Translations under genes and position numbers: made by a program
Notes under the pieces: model-generated
Seen by the model: the letters and a program-made list of their open reading frames with translations, nothing else
Told to the model about the DNA's origin: nothing
Databases searched by the model: none
In this document: positions 7,643 through 15,719 of the stretch, one piece after another
Numbering within the stretch: the first letter of the stretch is position 1
How the letters are laid out: the number at the start of each line of letters is the position of its first letter
Assembly (NCBI GenBank): GCA_002699025.1
Contig: PABA01000218.1
Coordinates: 1-34,990, forward strand
DNA: 34,990 nt
Direction of reading: 5' to 3'
Origin: Sandaracinus sp.
GTDB taxonomy: Bacteria > Myxococcota_A > Polyangia > Polyangiales > Houyiibacteriaceae

Positions 7643-9856
7643 ATGCTTCGAACCATCCCCCCGCTCGCGCTGCTCCTGGCCCTGGCCGACCCGGCGCACG
7701 CGCAGTTCCCGAACACGAGCCGCCTCATCGGCTTCGACTCCCTGCTCACGCTCGAGCAGTGCCAGGAGCCCGGCTTCCTGGACGGCGCCTCCAGCGGTCA
7801 GCGCGCCTTTTGCGCCGACCTCTTCGAGGACGAGATCGACCGCCTCGCCGGCACGGCCGACGCCACCCCGGAGCGCGTCTCCGAGCTCGACGGCGACCTC
7901 GACGCGACGAGCGGCGTCGTCGAGGCCACGCGCCTCGACCCCATCGACTCCGCCTACTCGGGTCGCCGCAGCCGCGCGGAGGAGGACTTCATCCGCGGGC
8001 TCGTCACGCTGAACGGCCGCGAGGTCGCCGGCTGCGACGAGTACGTCTACCAGCGCTTCTGGGACTACGAGCAGCTCACGCGCGACGCCGCGGGCGCCGT
8101 GTCGGCCCGCGAGGTCTTCGACGACGCCTTCCGCTACCCGGGCCTCGGCTACTGGTTCCGCTCGACCACGCCCACCCCCATGGACGGCTACTCCGGCAGC
8201 TCGAGCAGAGACCAGGTGCGCTGGATCCTCCCGCACCTCCCGCCCGACCACCCGGCCTTCAACGTCCGCACCATCACGCGCCAGTCCATCGACCTGCCGA
8301 AGAACGACTTCTTCGCCCTCAGCGACGAGGAGCTGGCCTCGCTCCGCTGGTGGGACCGCTCCATGCACGACCTGGTCGCGCGGGGCCGCGCGTTCTGGAC
8401 CGTCGAGGAGAGGGACGGGAGCAGCGGCGCCTACACGACCTGGGATCTGCACCAGACCATGAGCCAGAGCCTCGCGGCCCTCGGCGTCGCCGACGCGGAG
8501 CTCGAGTACCACGCCACGAGGCGCGCGGCCTTCCGCGAGCTCCTCGACGAGCGCCGCCGCCTCCGCGACGCGGGGAACGGAACCTGGTCCTCGCCGGTCG
8601 TCGCCGTCGACCGCCAGATCGCCGCCGCGCTGCGCGAGGCGCACGGGGAGGGCTGCCTGAGCATCGGCGAGTTCGCCTGCGACTGGGCGCCCTCGGACTT
8701 CCTCGCGGCCATGACCCGCGCCTACGAGCCGCGGCGCGAGGCGGCGCAGACCGAGTGCGAGCGCTACGCGCCGGTCGACTTCCGCGACCTCGACGGCAGC
8801 TACACCTACCACCCCTGCACGACGCCCACGAGCAGCTACTGCTCCTCGCCGCGCACGGGCGGGTCGGCCACCTCGAACGAGCAGAACCTCCGCCTCTACC
8901 TCTCGCGCATGAAGACCACCGAGGAGTACGTGCACCGCACGGTCGCCGCCATCCAGGACGGCGAGGCGAGCGCGCCGACGGTCGGCTTCGACGAGAGCGC
9001 GGAGGACGGCTGGGGCGACGGCGACTTCGTCGGCGCGACCTGGTCCCGCTGGGCGCGTGGGGGCGTCGTGGACGCGGGCCGCACGCAGCCCTGGGACCAC
9101 TACGACTACGACCCGAACGTCGACGTCGGCGCCGAGCTCGAGGTGTCGGTCTTCGGCCGGGAGAGCGACGACCTCTTCCGCGCGCAGGTCGCCTTCGACG
9201 CGCGCCGGGACGAGGCGGAGATCGACTTCGTGCTCTTCGGCACGGACTACTTCGACCAGGGCACCGGCTGGGACGACGAGGAGGCCACGAGCTGGCGCTC
9301 GGGCTCGGTCTACTTCTCGGTCGCGCCCGTGCCCGAGGCCTGGGAGACGACGCGCACCGGCTTCGAGGCGTCGACGACCTACTACATCGGCCCCGTGCCC
9401 GTGACGATCGGCGCGAGCATCAGCGGGACCGTCGGCGTGGACGTCGGCTTCGAGCACGACGAGCACTCCTCGCACCGCTCGACCACCACGCTCCACGCCG
9501 AGCCCTACGCGCGCCTCGACGCGCACGGCCGGGCGAAGGTCGATGGCTACGTCTTCGAGGGCGGCCTGCGGGCCGACGTGAACCTCGTGGACGTCTCCGT
9601 GCCCTCGGAGGTCTTCGCCGAGCGCACCACCTCCAACGTCTGGACCCTCGACGCCTCCTCGGCCATCGAGGTCCGCTCGCTCAGCGGGCGCATCTCCGGC
9701 TACGTGAAGTCGCTCGGCGAGCGCTGGAGCCGGACCGTCGCCTCCTGGGAGCCGGTCGTGGACCACACGATCCCGCTCTACGAGAACCGCTGGACCTACG
9801 GCCAGGACACGCTCAACGCCCTCTGCGGCTACGAGCGGATCCACTGCGAGCGCTGA
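7643..9856 (+). CDS. Large secreted protein of unknown family
   Basis: 737 residues with a clear signal peptide (cleavage near AHA-QF). The N-terminal two thirds are mostly helical and acidic, with scattered Cys and many Trp/Tyr (for example YQRFWDYEQL, RWWDRSMHDL). From about residue 480 the character changes to beta-rich repeats (ELEVSVFG, AQVAFDARRDEAEIDFVLFG, GGLRADVNLVDVSVPSE). I recognise no enzyme motif, lipobox or anchoring tail, so it may be periplasmic or secreted. The HEAT-repeat protein starts 10 bp after its stop behind a Shine-Dalgarno sequence that overlaps the stop region, so the two are almost certainly co-transcribed and may work together. No function is proposed. Confidence 0.85.
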   Translation: MLRTIPPLALLLALADPAHAQFPNTSRLIGFDSLLTLEQCQEPGFLDGASSGQRAFCADLFEDEIDRLAGTADATPERVSELDGDLDATSGVVEATRLDPIDSAYSGRRSRAEEDFIRGLVTLNGREVAGCDEYVYQRFWDYEQLTRDAAGAVSAREVFDDAFRYPGLGYWFRSTTPTPMDGYSGSSSRDQVRWILPHLPPDHPAFNVRTITRQSIDLPKNDFFALSDEELASLRWWDRSMHDLVARGRAFWTVEERDGSSGAYTTWDLHQTMSQSLAALGVADAELEYHATRRAAFRELLDERRRLRDAGNGTWSSPVVAVDRQIAAALREAHGEGCLSIGEFACDWAPSDFLAAMTRAYEPRREAAQTECERYAPVDFRDLDGSYTYHPCTTPTSSYCSSPRTGGSATSNEQNLRLYLSRMKTTEEYVHRTVAAIQDGEASAPTVGFDESAEDGWGDGDFVGATWSRWARGGVVDAGRTQPWDHYDYDPNVDVGAELEVSVFGRESDDLFRAQVAFDARRDEAEIDFVLFGTDYFDQGTGWDDEEATSWRSGSVYFSVAPVPEAWETTRTGFEASTTYYIGPVPVTIGASISGTVGVDVGFEHDEHSSHRSTTTLHAEPYARLDAHGRAKVDGYVFEGGLRADVNLVDVSVPSEVFAERTTSNVWTLDASSAIEVRSLSGRISGYVKSLGERWSRTVASWEPVVDHTIPLYENRWTYGQDTLNALCGYERIHCER

Positions 9857-9866
9857 GGAGAGCATC

Positions 9867-11021
9867 ATGAACCGCCGTCGCCCCCTCCTCGCCCTCGCTC
9901 TCCTCGCCGGCCTCGGCCTCGGCGCCTTCGCCCTGCTCTCCCCGGAGAGCGCGGCGGAGCCCGCCGAGCGGGCCGCCGAGGCGTCGAGCTCCCCGGCCCG
10001 CGCCGCGACCGCTCCCCTCCCGCGGGGCAGCGTCGCCGACGCCCCGTCGGTCAGCGCGCCGACGAGCGCGTCCCTGCCGAGCTTCGAGCCCGCGCCCGGC
10101 CTCACGGGGGAGCAGCTCCTCGCGGACGTCGCCGCCTTCGGCGAGGCCGGCCGCATGGCCGACCACGGCGCCTGGCTCTGGGAGGCCGTGCGCCGGCTCC
10201 GGGCCGAGCCCGCGCTCTGCGCCGAGCTGGCCGAGCTGGCGCTCGAGGAGGGGGCGACGACGCAGCTCCTCGCCCTGGACCTGCTCGGCAACGCCGCGTC
10301 GCCAGAGGCCCAGGAGGCGGCCGTCTCGCTCCTCGAGCGCACGACGCATCGGCGCGACGCGCGCGTCTACGGGCGCATGGTGCAGAGCCTGCTGCTGACG
10401 CCAGCGCTCGAGGCGGAGACCGAGGCCTTCCTCTGGCGCGAGGCCGAGGGGGGCGCGCTCGCCGCCGTGAACGTGCTCGGGACGGAGGCGGGGCGGGCCC
10501 GGGAGCGCGGCGAGGACTCGAGCGCCACGGTCGCGCGCCTCCGCCGGGGGCTCGACGCGAGCGCCGACGCCCCGGCGCGGCGGGCGCACCTCGTCGCGCT
10601 CGGGAACAGCGGGGATCCGGCGGCCCGCGAGGCGCTCCTGGCGCACGCGGACGCCGAGTCGCCCTCCGTGCGGCGCGCCGCCGCCCGGGCGCTCCGGCAC
10701 CTGCCCGAGGATCCGGCCACCCGCGCGGCGTTGCGGGAGCTCGCGGCCGACACCGATCCGCACGTGCGCCGGGGCGCGGTCGAGGCGCTCCTCGCGCAGG
10801 GCATGACGGCCGACGACCGCGCGGCCGTCACGGCGCTGGCGCGCCGCGGGCGCCTGGGCTTGCCGGCGAGCGGTGAGCTGGTCCGCCAGGCGAGCGCCGA
10901 TCGGGCCTTCGCCCGGGACGCCGGGCCGCTCCTCGACGCCATCGTCGCCGACGGGACCTTGCCGCGCGCGCTCCGGCGGCGCGCCCGGCGCGCGCAGCGC
11001 TGGGCGGCCTTCGACGGCTGA
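9867..11021 (+). CDS. HEAT-repeat envelope protein
   Basis: 384 residues. An N-terminal hydrophobic segment (about 7-25) acts as an uncleaved anchor or signal, followed by an Ala/Ser/Pro linker to about residue 75. The rest is helical HEAT repeats, clearest at about 232-310 ([43 protein letters not shown]). HEAT repeats act as protein-binding scaffolds. GAGGAG (9855-9860) is the Shine-Dalgarno site, 6 nt before the ATG, and overlaps the upstream stop codon. The natural partner is the 737-residue secreted protein encoded just upstream (inference). A 28-bp perfect palindrome at 11103-11130 follows the gene. Confidence 0.87.
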   Translation: MNRRRPLLALALLAGLGLGAFALLSPESAAEPAERAAEASSSPARAATAPLPRGSVADAPSVSAPTSASLPSFEPAPGLTGEQLLADVAAFGEAGRMADHGAWLWEAVRRLRAEPALCAELAELALEEGATTQLLALDLLGNAASPEAQEAAVSLLERTTHRRDARVYGRMVQSLLLTPALEAETEAFLWREAEGGALAAVNVLGTEAGRARERGEDSSATVARLRRGLDASADAPARRAHLVALGNSGDPAAREALLAHADAESPSVRRAAARALRHLPEDPATRAALRELAADTDPHVRRGAVEALLAQGMTADDRAAVTALARRGRLGLPASGELVRQASADRAFARDAGPLLDAIVADGTLPRALRRRARRAQRWAAFDG

Positions 11022-11102
11022 GCCCGCGACGTTCTCGGCAGGCGCCGAGCGGTGGGGGCGTCGGGGGGCGCCTCCGGACCGGGCCTGCCCTTCGCACGCG
11101 TA

Positions 11103-11130
11103 CCGGCGCGCCCGAGCTCGGGCGCGCCGG
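11103..11130. terminator. 28-bp perfect palindrome downstream of the HEAT gene
   Basis: The 28 bases are exactly self-complementary, centred on GAGCTC (11114-11119). As RNA this would form a very GC-rich stem of about 12 bp with a minimal loop. No T-run follows on either strand, so it could be a factor-assisted terminator, a processing site or a protein-binding palindrome rather than a classical intrinsic terminator. Confidence 0.45.
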
Positions 11131-11174
11131 CGCGTCGTGTGGAACCTCCGGTCCTCGACCGTGTCGGAGCGCCC

Positions 11175-12152
11175 ATGCGTGACTTCGCGGAAGGCCGTCG
11201 GCCCCTCGGGCGTAGGCCGTACGTGCGCTTCTCTCGCCCGCTCCTCGCGGCGATGGCCATCGCCGCGCTGGCCATCGCCGCGTTGGCCATCGCCGCGCTC
11301 TCGCCGGTGCCCACGAGCTCCGCGCAGCCCCCTTCGCCCCCCTCCGCGTCCGACGACGACGGGCTCTTCTTCCTTCGGAGCGAGGAGCGTCAGGCGGTCC
11401 CTGGCGCCCTCGCCGTCCGCCCCGCCGGGCGCGTGCCTTTCGTGCGGATCGGCGCGCGCATCCGGCCCCTCCGCGCCCAGGTCTACGCCACCCAGAACGA
11501 CAACCAGCGCTACGCGGTCTGGATCCGCCACGCGCACGGGGGCGACCGGAGCCGCTGCCGCCGCGGCGTGCTCCGGGTCGGGCCGCACGTGCAGGTCTCG
11601 AGCGGCTACGGGAGCGACGACGAGAGCTGCAGCCTGAGCTTCTGGGTCGACCAGACGGTCGCCACGGCGGCCGCCGCGCACTTCGACACGCCGCGGCAGG
11701 ATCGGCGCCCGGTCGGCCGGGCGGTGCGCGCGACCTTCGAGCCGGCGCGGCAGGAGATCCGCGCGGGCGAGCCGCTGCGGGTGCGCCTGAAGCTCCACAA
11801 CCCGGCGGGCGCGCCGACCGTCTTGCGCCTCCAGGGCGGTCGCAATCGCGGGCCCCGGAACGATCGCTTCTCCTTCGCGATCCTCCGCGACGGGCAGCCC
11901 GTGGAGCCGCGGACGGCCTTCAACTTCGGGGGCCTCAGCCAGTACCTCCCCATGCCGCCGGGGTCGGAGGCGACGCTCGAGGCGCGCCTCGAGGAGTGGG
12001 TGGACCTCTCCGTGCCCGGCCGCTACGAGCTGCGCTGCCGCTACGAGACGAGCTTCGCGCCGGAGGGGGCGCGGGTGCACGACGACGGCTCGCGCGCCGT
12101 GATGTGGGATCGCGCCTTCACGGGCACCATCCGCTTCACCGTGCGCCCTTGA
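11175..12152 (+). CDS. Secreted protein with C-terminal Ig-like domain
   Basis: 325 residues from the ATG at 11175, chosen because it leaves a basic segment ahead of a hydrophobic signal core. An in-frame ATG at 11052 would add 41 low-complexity residues. The signal core itself is built from a 15-bp repeat (11255-11299, three units coding AIAAL). The mature protein has an N-terminal part with four Cys in RSRCRRGVL and DESCSLSF contexts. From about residue 188 there is a beta-sandwich pattern (ATFEPARQEIRAGEPLRVRL to TIRFTVRP) like Ig-fold domains of secreted proteins. The function is unknown. Confidence 0.75.
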   Translation: MRDFAEGRRPLGRRPYVRFSRPLLAAMAIAALAIAALAIAALSPVPTSSAQPPSPPSASDDDGLFFLRSEERQAVPGALAVRPAGRVPFVRIGARIRPLRAQVYATQNDNQRYAVWIRHAHGGDRSRCRRGVLRVGPHVQVSSGYGSDDESCSLSFWVDQTVATAAAAHFDTPRQDRRPVGRAVRATFEPARQEIRAGEPLRVRLKLHNPAGAPTVLRLQGGRNRGPRNDRFSFAILRDGQPVEPRTAFNFGGLSQYLPMPPGSEATLEARLEEWVDLSVPGRYELRCRYETSFAPEGARVHDDGSRAVMWDRAFTGTIRFTVRP

Positions 12153-12327
12153 GCACGCGCGCCCCTGAGCGCTGCGCGCGCCCCGGAGCGCGCGCGAAGG
12201 CCACGCGCGCGGAGGCTGTGCGCCCCGTGGCGGTGGAGGTCGGCGCGGCCGTGTGTCCGCTCGCGCCCCCGTTTGCGGAGGGCTGGGGCCGAGGGTATGT
12301 CCGCCGCTCGCTCGCGTCGGCGCGGGC

Positions 12328-12333
12328 AGGAGG
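12328..12333 (+). promoter_or_regulatory. Shine-Dalgarno AGGAGG for the His-rich lipoprotein
   Basis: A perfect AGGAGG lies 8 nt before the ATG at 12342, which excludes the upstream in-frame ATG at 12273. A GGGTATGT sequence about 40 bp upstream could be the -10 element. Confidence 0.75.
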
Positions 12334-12341
12334 AACACGCC

Positions 12342-12863
12342 ATGAAGCGCATGCTGATCGCGACGATGATCGCGCTCTACGCCGCCGCCTGCGGTGGGGG
12401 CACGACCGACGAAGGCCACCACGACGAGGCGCACCACGAGGAGACGCAGGGCGGCGAGCACGCCGAGCACCACGAGGAGCACCACGGCGAGCACCACGAG
12501 GGCATGCCGGAGGGCCACTCGGACGAGGGCGACGAGGAGCACGGGGCCCTGCCGGCGCCGCTCCGCGCCTACCACGACGTCTTCGCGCCCATCTGGCACG
12601 GCGAGGAGTCCGAGCGCGTCGCGGGCACCTGCGCCGCCGCCGAGGAGCTGCTGAACCTGGCGACCGAGCACCACCGCTGGGCGCGCGAGGGCGAGATGGC
12701 CGAGGACGCGGCCTACCTCGAGGCCGCCGCGGAGCTCGTCTCCGTGACCCGCGCCTACGGCGAGCAGTGCGCGGCCGACCCGGCGGTGATCGATCCGGCC
12801 GCCGTCGCCGGCATCCACGACGCCTTCCACGCCTGCCTCGAGGCCGGGCACTCGGAGCACTGA
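12342..12863 (+). CDS. His/Glu-rich lipoprotein, putative metal-binding
   Basis: 173 residues. The lipoprotein signal has lipobox YAAAC (Cys17). Residues about 24-65 are an extreme His/Glu stretch with HH, HEEHH and EHHEG clusters (roughly 20 His), the sort of segment that binds Zn, Cu or Ni. The C-terminal part (about 75-173) is a helical domain with two Cys (GTCAAAEELL, CLEAG), a pattern seen in small four-helix proteins. No transporter or efflux genes are adjacent, so a link to metal homeostasis rests on composition alone. It is convergent with the antiporter ending at 13039; the 175-bp gap contains GC-rich inverted repeats but no T-run. Confidence 0.8.
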   Translation: MKRMLIATMIALYAAACGGGTTDEGHHDEAHHEETQGGEHAEHHEEHHGEHHEGMPEGHSDEGDEEHGALPAPLRAYHDVFAPIWHGEESERVAGTCAAAEELLNLATEHHRWAREGEMAEDAAYLEAAAELVSVTRAYGEQCAADPAVIDPAAVAGIHDAFHACLEAGHSEH

Positions 12864-13038
12864 GCGGGACCCCGCCCGTGCGCGGTGACGCGCACGCGCG
12901 CGGGGGGGTTCGGCCCGCCCCTTCGAAGGCACGCCCGCGCGGCCCCTGGTCATTCGGGCGTGGGCCGAGCGAGCTCGCCGAGGGGGAGAGGGCGACGAAC
13001 CCCGGATGGACGGCGCGCTGGCCTCGGCCGGGGCGCCG

Positions 13039-14907
13039 TCAGTCTTCCGTCGGGGTGGTCTGGTCGACGGGCTCCCAGCCGCGCTCGGCCAGCGCGGCGA
13101 GGGTCTCCTCCGCGCGCTTCTCGTCGACCAGGACGCCCACCGCGTCCTTCCGGCCGATGGGCGTGCTCAGCGCGATGGGCTCGGCCCGCCGCTTCCGCCG
13201 CCGCACCAGCGGCAGATAGAGCGGGTGCCGATCCTCCTTGGAGAAGAGCCCGGCCTGCCCGCCCTTCTCGCCGGTGAAGCGGAAGTAGCGCACGCGCGCC
13301 TGCCCGTTCTCGAGCAGGTGCTTCCAGGCGTCGAGCTGGAGCACGCCCCCAAAGGCGACGTCGGCGCCGGCGCCCTTCACGTGCTCGGGCGTCACGCCGG
13401 AGCTCCAGCGCGAGAGCGCCACGAGGAAGCGCAGATCCCGGTTCTCGGGCCGCGCGCCGCGCACGAAGAGGAGGTTCACCTCCTCGTTGCTGGTCGTGGC
13501 CACCGCGCCCCGCCGCGTGTCGAGCTTCGCCTTCTTCCACGTGCCGTGCTCGATGGCGTTGCCGAGCACGGCGCGGAAGCCCGCCTCCTCGGCCGCCTGG
13601 ACGGCGTCGGGCTTGTCGTCGACGAGGACGACCTCCTCCTCGACGCTCGTGAGCTCCTTCGCGAGGGCGAGGCCGACCGGGTTCGCGCCGATCAGGACCC
13701 AGCCATGGCCCTTCTGCCGGCGCAGGCCGAGCACCATGGCGACGAGCGGGCCCGTCACGCCGGCCCAGACGACCGTCACGGCGATCACCGAGAAGACGAG
13801 CGCCCGGAGCGCCACGCCGCCCTCGACGCCGGCGTTGTCGAGGCTGATCGAGAAGAGCGAGGCGACGGCGGCCGCGACGATCCCGCGCGGGCCGATCCAG
13901 CCGACGAAGATGCGCTCCTTCGCCGTGAGGTCCGAGCCCCAGGCCGACGCGGCGACCGCCAGGGGCCGCACGACGAGCACCAGCACGGCGATCACCACGA
14001 GCGCCGCCGGCCCGAGAGCCCAGACGTCGTCGAGGCGTACGTCGGCCGCGAGGAGCACGAAGAGCAGGCCGATGAGGAGCGCCGTGAGCTGCTCCTTGAA
14101 CTCGACGAGCTCCTTGTGGATGAGCGTCGGGCTGTTGCCCACGACGATGCCCGCGACCGTGACGGCGGCGATGCCCGACTCGTGGAAGGCGACGTTCGAG
14201 CCCTGGAAGATCAGCATCGCGAAGCCGAGGACGAAGACGTTCTCGAGGCCCTCCGGGACCAGACCGCGCCAGCGGAGGAGGAGCGCGATGAAGCCGCCGC
14301 CGACCACGCCCACGGCCGCGCCGAAGGCCAGCCGCCCGGCCACCGCCGGGAGCGCGAGGGCGACCGACTCGCCGGTGGGGCGGAGCACGATCTCGAGGGC
14401 GACGGCGGCGGCGATGGCGCCGATGGCGTCGATGAGCACGCCCTCCGCCTCGAGGAGCGTGGCGACCTTGCGCTGCGCCCGGAGGCGCGCGAGGAGCGGG
14501 GTGACGACCGTGGGGCCGGTGACGATGACGAGCGTGCCGAAGAGGAGCGAGAGCTTCCAGCCCCAGCCGAGGGCGAGGGCCGCGACGAGGGCGGCGCCGG
14601 TCGCCGTGATCAGCACGCCGAGGGTGAGGAGCTGCCAGAGCGCGCGGCCGGCGCGGCGGAGGCGCGCGAGGCGGAGGTTCAGCCCGCCCTCGAAGAGGAT
14701 GACCGCGACGGCGAAGCCGACGAGCTCGTGGAGCCCGCTGCCGAGCGCGTCCGGCACGACCACGTTCGCGCCGTCGGGCCCGAGGGCGACGCCGACGGCG
14801 AGGAGGAGCACGATGCCCGGGACGGCGAGGTGCCGCGCGAGCGCCTGGCTGAGGATGCCCGCGGCCAGCGCGGCGCCGACGACGAAGCCCGGGGTGTCCA
14901 GGGTCAC
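13039..14907 (-). CDS. CPA-type cation:proton antiporter with C-terminal TrkA-N-like domain
   Basis: 622 residues from the GTG at 14907. The membrane domain (about 1-405) has about 12 helices with family signatures GPTVVTPLLARL, EGVLIDAIGA (the ion-translocation Asp) and GWIGPRGIVAAAVASL. The C-terminal domain (about 410-590) is a Rossmann-like NAD-binding TrkA-N region with a degenerate glycine motif (GANPVG), expected to gate transport by nucleotide binding. The start is uncertain. A GTG at 15009 would add 34 residues, mostly His/Gly/Ser coded by a GGGCAC simple repeat that also occurs in non-coding DNA at 3583-3617. A TACGAC sequence 6 nt before 14907 weakly favours the shorter form. It is expected in the inner membrane, exchanging Na+ or K+ for H+. 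Confidence 0.9.
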   Translation of the reverse strand: MTLDTPGFVVGAALAAGILSQALARHLAVPGIVLLLAVGVALGPDGANVVVPDALGSGLHELVGFAVAVILFEGGLNLRLARLRRAGRALWQLLTLGVLITATGAALVAALALGWGWKLSLLFGTLVIVTGPTVVTPLLARLRAQRKVATLLEAEGVLIDAIGAIAAAVALEIVLRPTGESVALALPAVAGRLAFGAAVGVVGGGFIALLLRWRGLVPEGLENVFVLGFAMLIFQGSNVAFHESGIAAVTVAGIVVGNSPTLIHKELVEFKEQLTALLIGLLFVLLAADVRLDDVWALGPAALVVIAVLVLVVRPLAVAASAWGSDLTAKERIFVGWIGPRGIVAAAVASLFSISLDNAGVEGGVALRALVFSVIAVTVVWAGVTGPLVAMVLGLRRQKGHGWVLIGANPVGLALAKELTSVEEEVVLVDDKPDAVQAAEEAGFRAVLGNAIEHGTWKKAKLDTRRGAVATTSNEEVNLLFVRGARPENRDLRFLVALSRWSSGVTPEHVKGAGADVAFGGVLQLDAWKHLLENGQARVRYFRFTGEKGGQAGLFSKEDRHPLYLPLVRRRKRRAEPIALSTPIGRKDAVGVLVDEKRAEETLAALAERGWEPVDQTTPTED

Positions 14908-14967
14908 GGGGGAGTCGTACCACGCGGGGGGGTGAGCGCCTGCCCAAGACCCGTGCCCGTGCGACGA

Positions 14968-15002
14968 CCCGTGCCCGTGCCCGTGCCCCTGCCCCTGCCC
15001 GC
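14968..15002. repeat. 35-bp dispersed repeat (inverted copy of 3583-3617)
   Basis: Exact reverse complement of 3583-3617. It lies immediately upstream of the antiporter, or within its N-terminus if the GTG at 15009 is used. On the minus strand it would read as a Gly-His/Gly-Gln repeat. Confidence 0.85.
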
Positions 15003-15058
15003 CGGTCACCGAGGTCGTCGGATCTGCCGAGTAGTGGCACGTGGGCCAGGCCCTTCCG

Positions 15059-15222
15059 CCACCGGGGGAGGGGACGGGCCCCGCGGGACCCCGCTCCGGC
15101 TCGCGCCCCGCTGTCGCGGGACGCTCCGCCTGCGCTCCGAAGCTCGCCCAGGACGTCGGCTTCGCCGCCGCCCTGGACGACTTCTATGGTCCCGCGGGGC
15201 CCATCCCCTCCCCCCTCCGTGG
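15059..15222. repeat. Inverted-repeat element of about 164 bp
   Basis: The left arm (15059-15090) and right arm (15188-15222) are inverted copies. Starting from the inner ends, 15 bases pair exactly, then one mismatch, then 11 more exact pairs (GGTCCCGCGGGGCCC then TCCCCTCCCCC on the right arm). The outermost bases also pair, with a 3-base bulge. The 97-bp centre contains a smaller hairpin, CCCAGG...CCTGG, enclosing CGGCTTCGCCG. There is no reading frame of note. It resembles a small non-autonomous palindromic element or a long structured RNA. Confidence 0.7.
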
Positions 15223-15470
15223 TCCCCGTGGCCGGCGCGGAGAGTGAGTGGCTTGGGGGCTCGCCGTCTCGTCCATAGCGGAAGAGACGACGAGCCCTGG
15301 CCTCTCCTGCCCGCGGCTGTCTCGGCCCCGTTCGGCTTCGCCGTCCGCGGCCTTCGCGTGTCCATGGCGATCCCGATGCGGGGAGCGCGCGCCGCTGTCG
15401 CGTCGCCCGCCCCCGCGACCGCCTCCGCCTCGCCGTCGACTATCGCGACGACGAGGCTACGCGGCGCGTC

Positions 15471-15640
15471 CCGTCTCGGGGCGCGTTCGAGGTCGGCTCG
15501 CGCCTCCCTCGCCCGCTCTTTCGGCGCGAGGAGCGAGGGCGCGTCCGACCTCCGTCGGGCGCGGCGTCGCGTGGTCTCCGCGCACCGTCTCGGGGCGCGG
15601 GACGAGGTCGGCTGTCGCCTCCCTCGCCCGCTCTTCCGCC
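15471..15640. repeat. Imperfect direct repeat, two copies 114 bp apart
   Basis: A block of about 55 bp beginning CCGTCTCGGGGCGCG at 15471 recurs at 15585. Both copies contain GAGGTCGGCT and CGCCTCCCTCGCCCGCTCTT. It belongs to the 1,052-bp non-coding spacer 15010-16061 between the EamA gene and the antiporter. I see no supported gene in that spacer. Confidence 0.7.
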
Positions 15641-15719
15641 TCTCGGGAGGCTCGCGTCGTCGTTGACGACGGGTCCTGATCCGCCTGCCGGTCGCGCTCC
15701 GTCTACCGGTCGCGCTCCG

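Noticed and set aside
9813-12953. Long minus-strand open frame opposite the HEAT, Ig-like and His-rich genes
   Set aside because: It spans three well-supported plus-strand genes with signal peptides and Shine-Dalgarno sites, and its translation is Arg/Gly/Ala low-complexity.
13006-15666. Plus-strand open frame of nearly 900 codons opposite the antiporter
   Set aside because: Glu/Asp/Arg/Ala-rich shadow of a clear CPA antiporter; no hydrophobic or domain pattern of its own.
15248-15679. Small plus-strand open frame in the antiporter/EamA spacer
   Set aside because: Arg/Ser/Pro-rich translation, runs across the 114-bp direct repeat, and has no Shine-Dalgarno site or TANNNT box.
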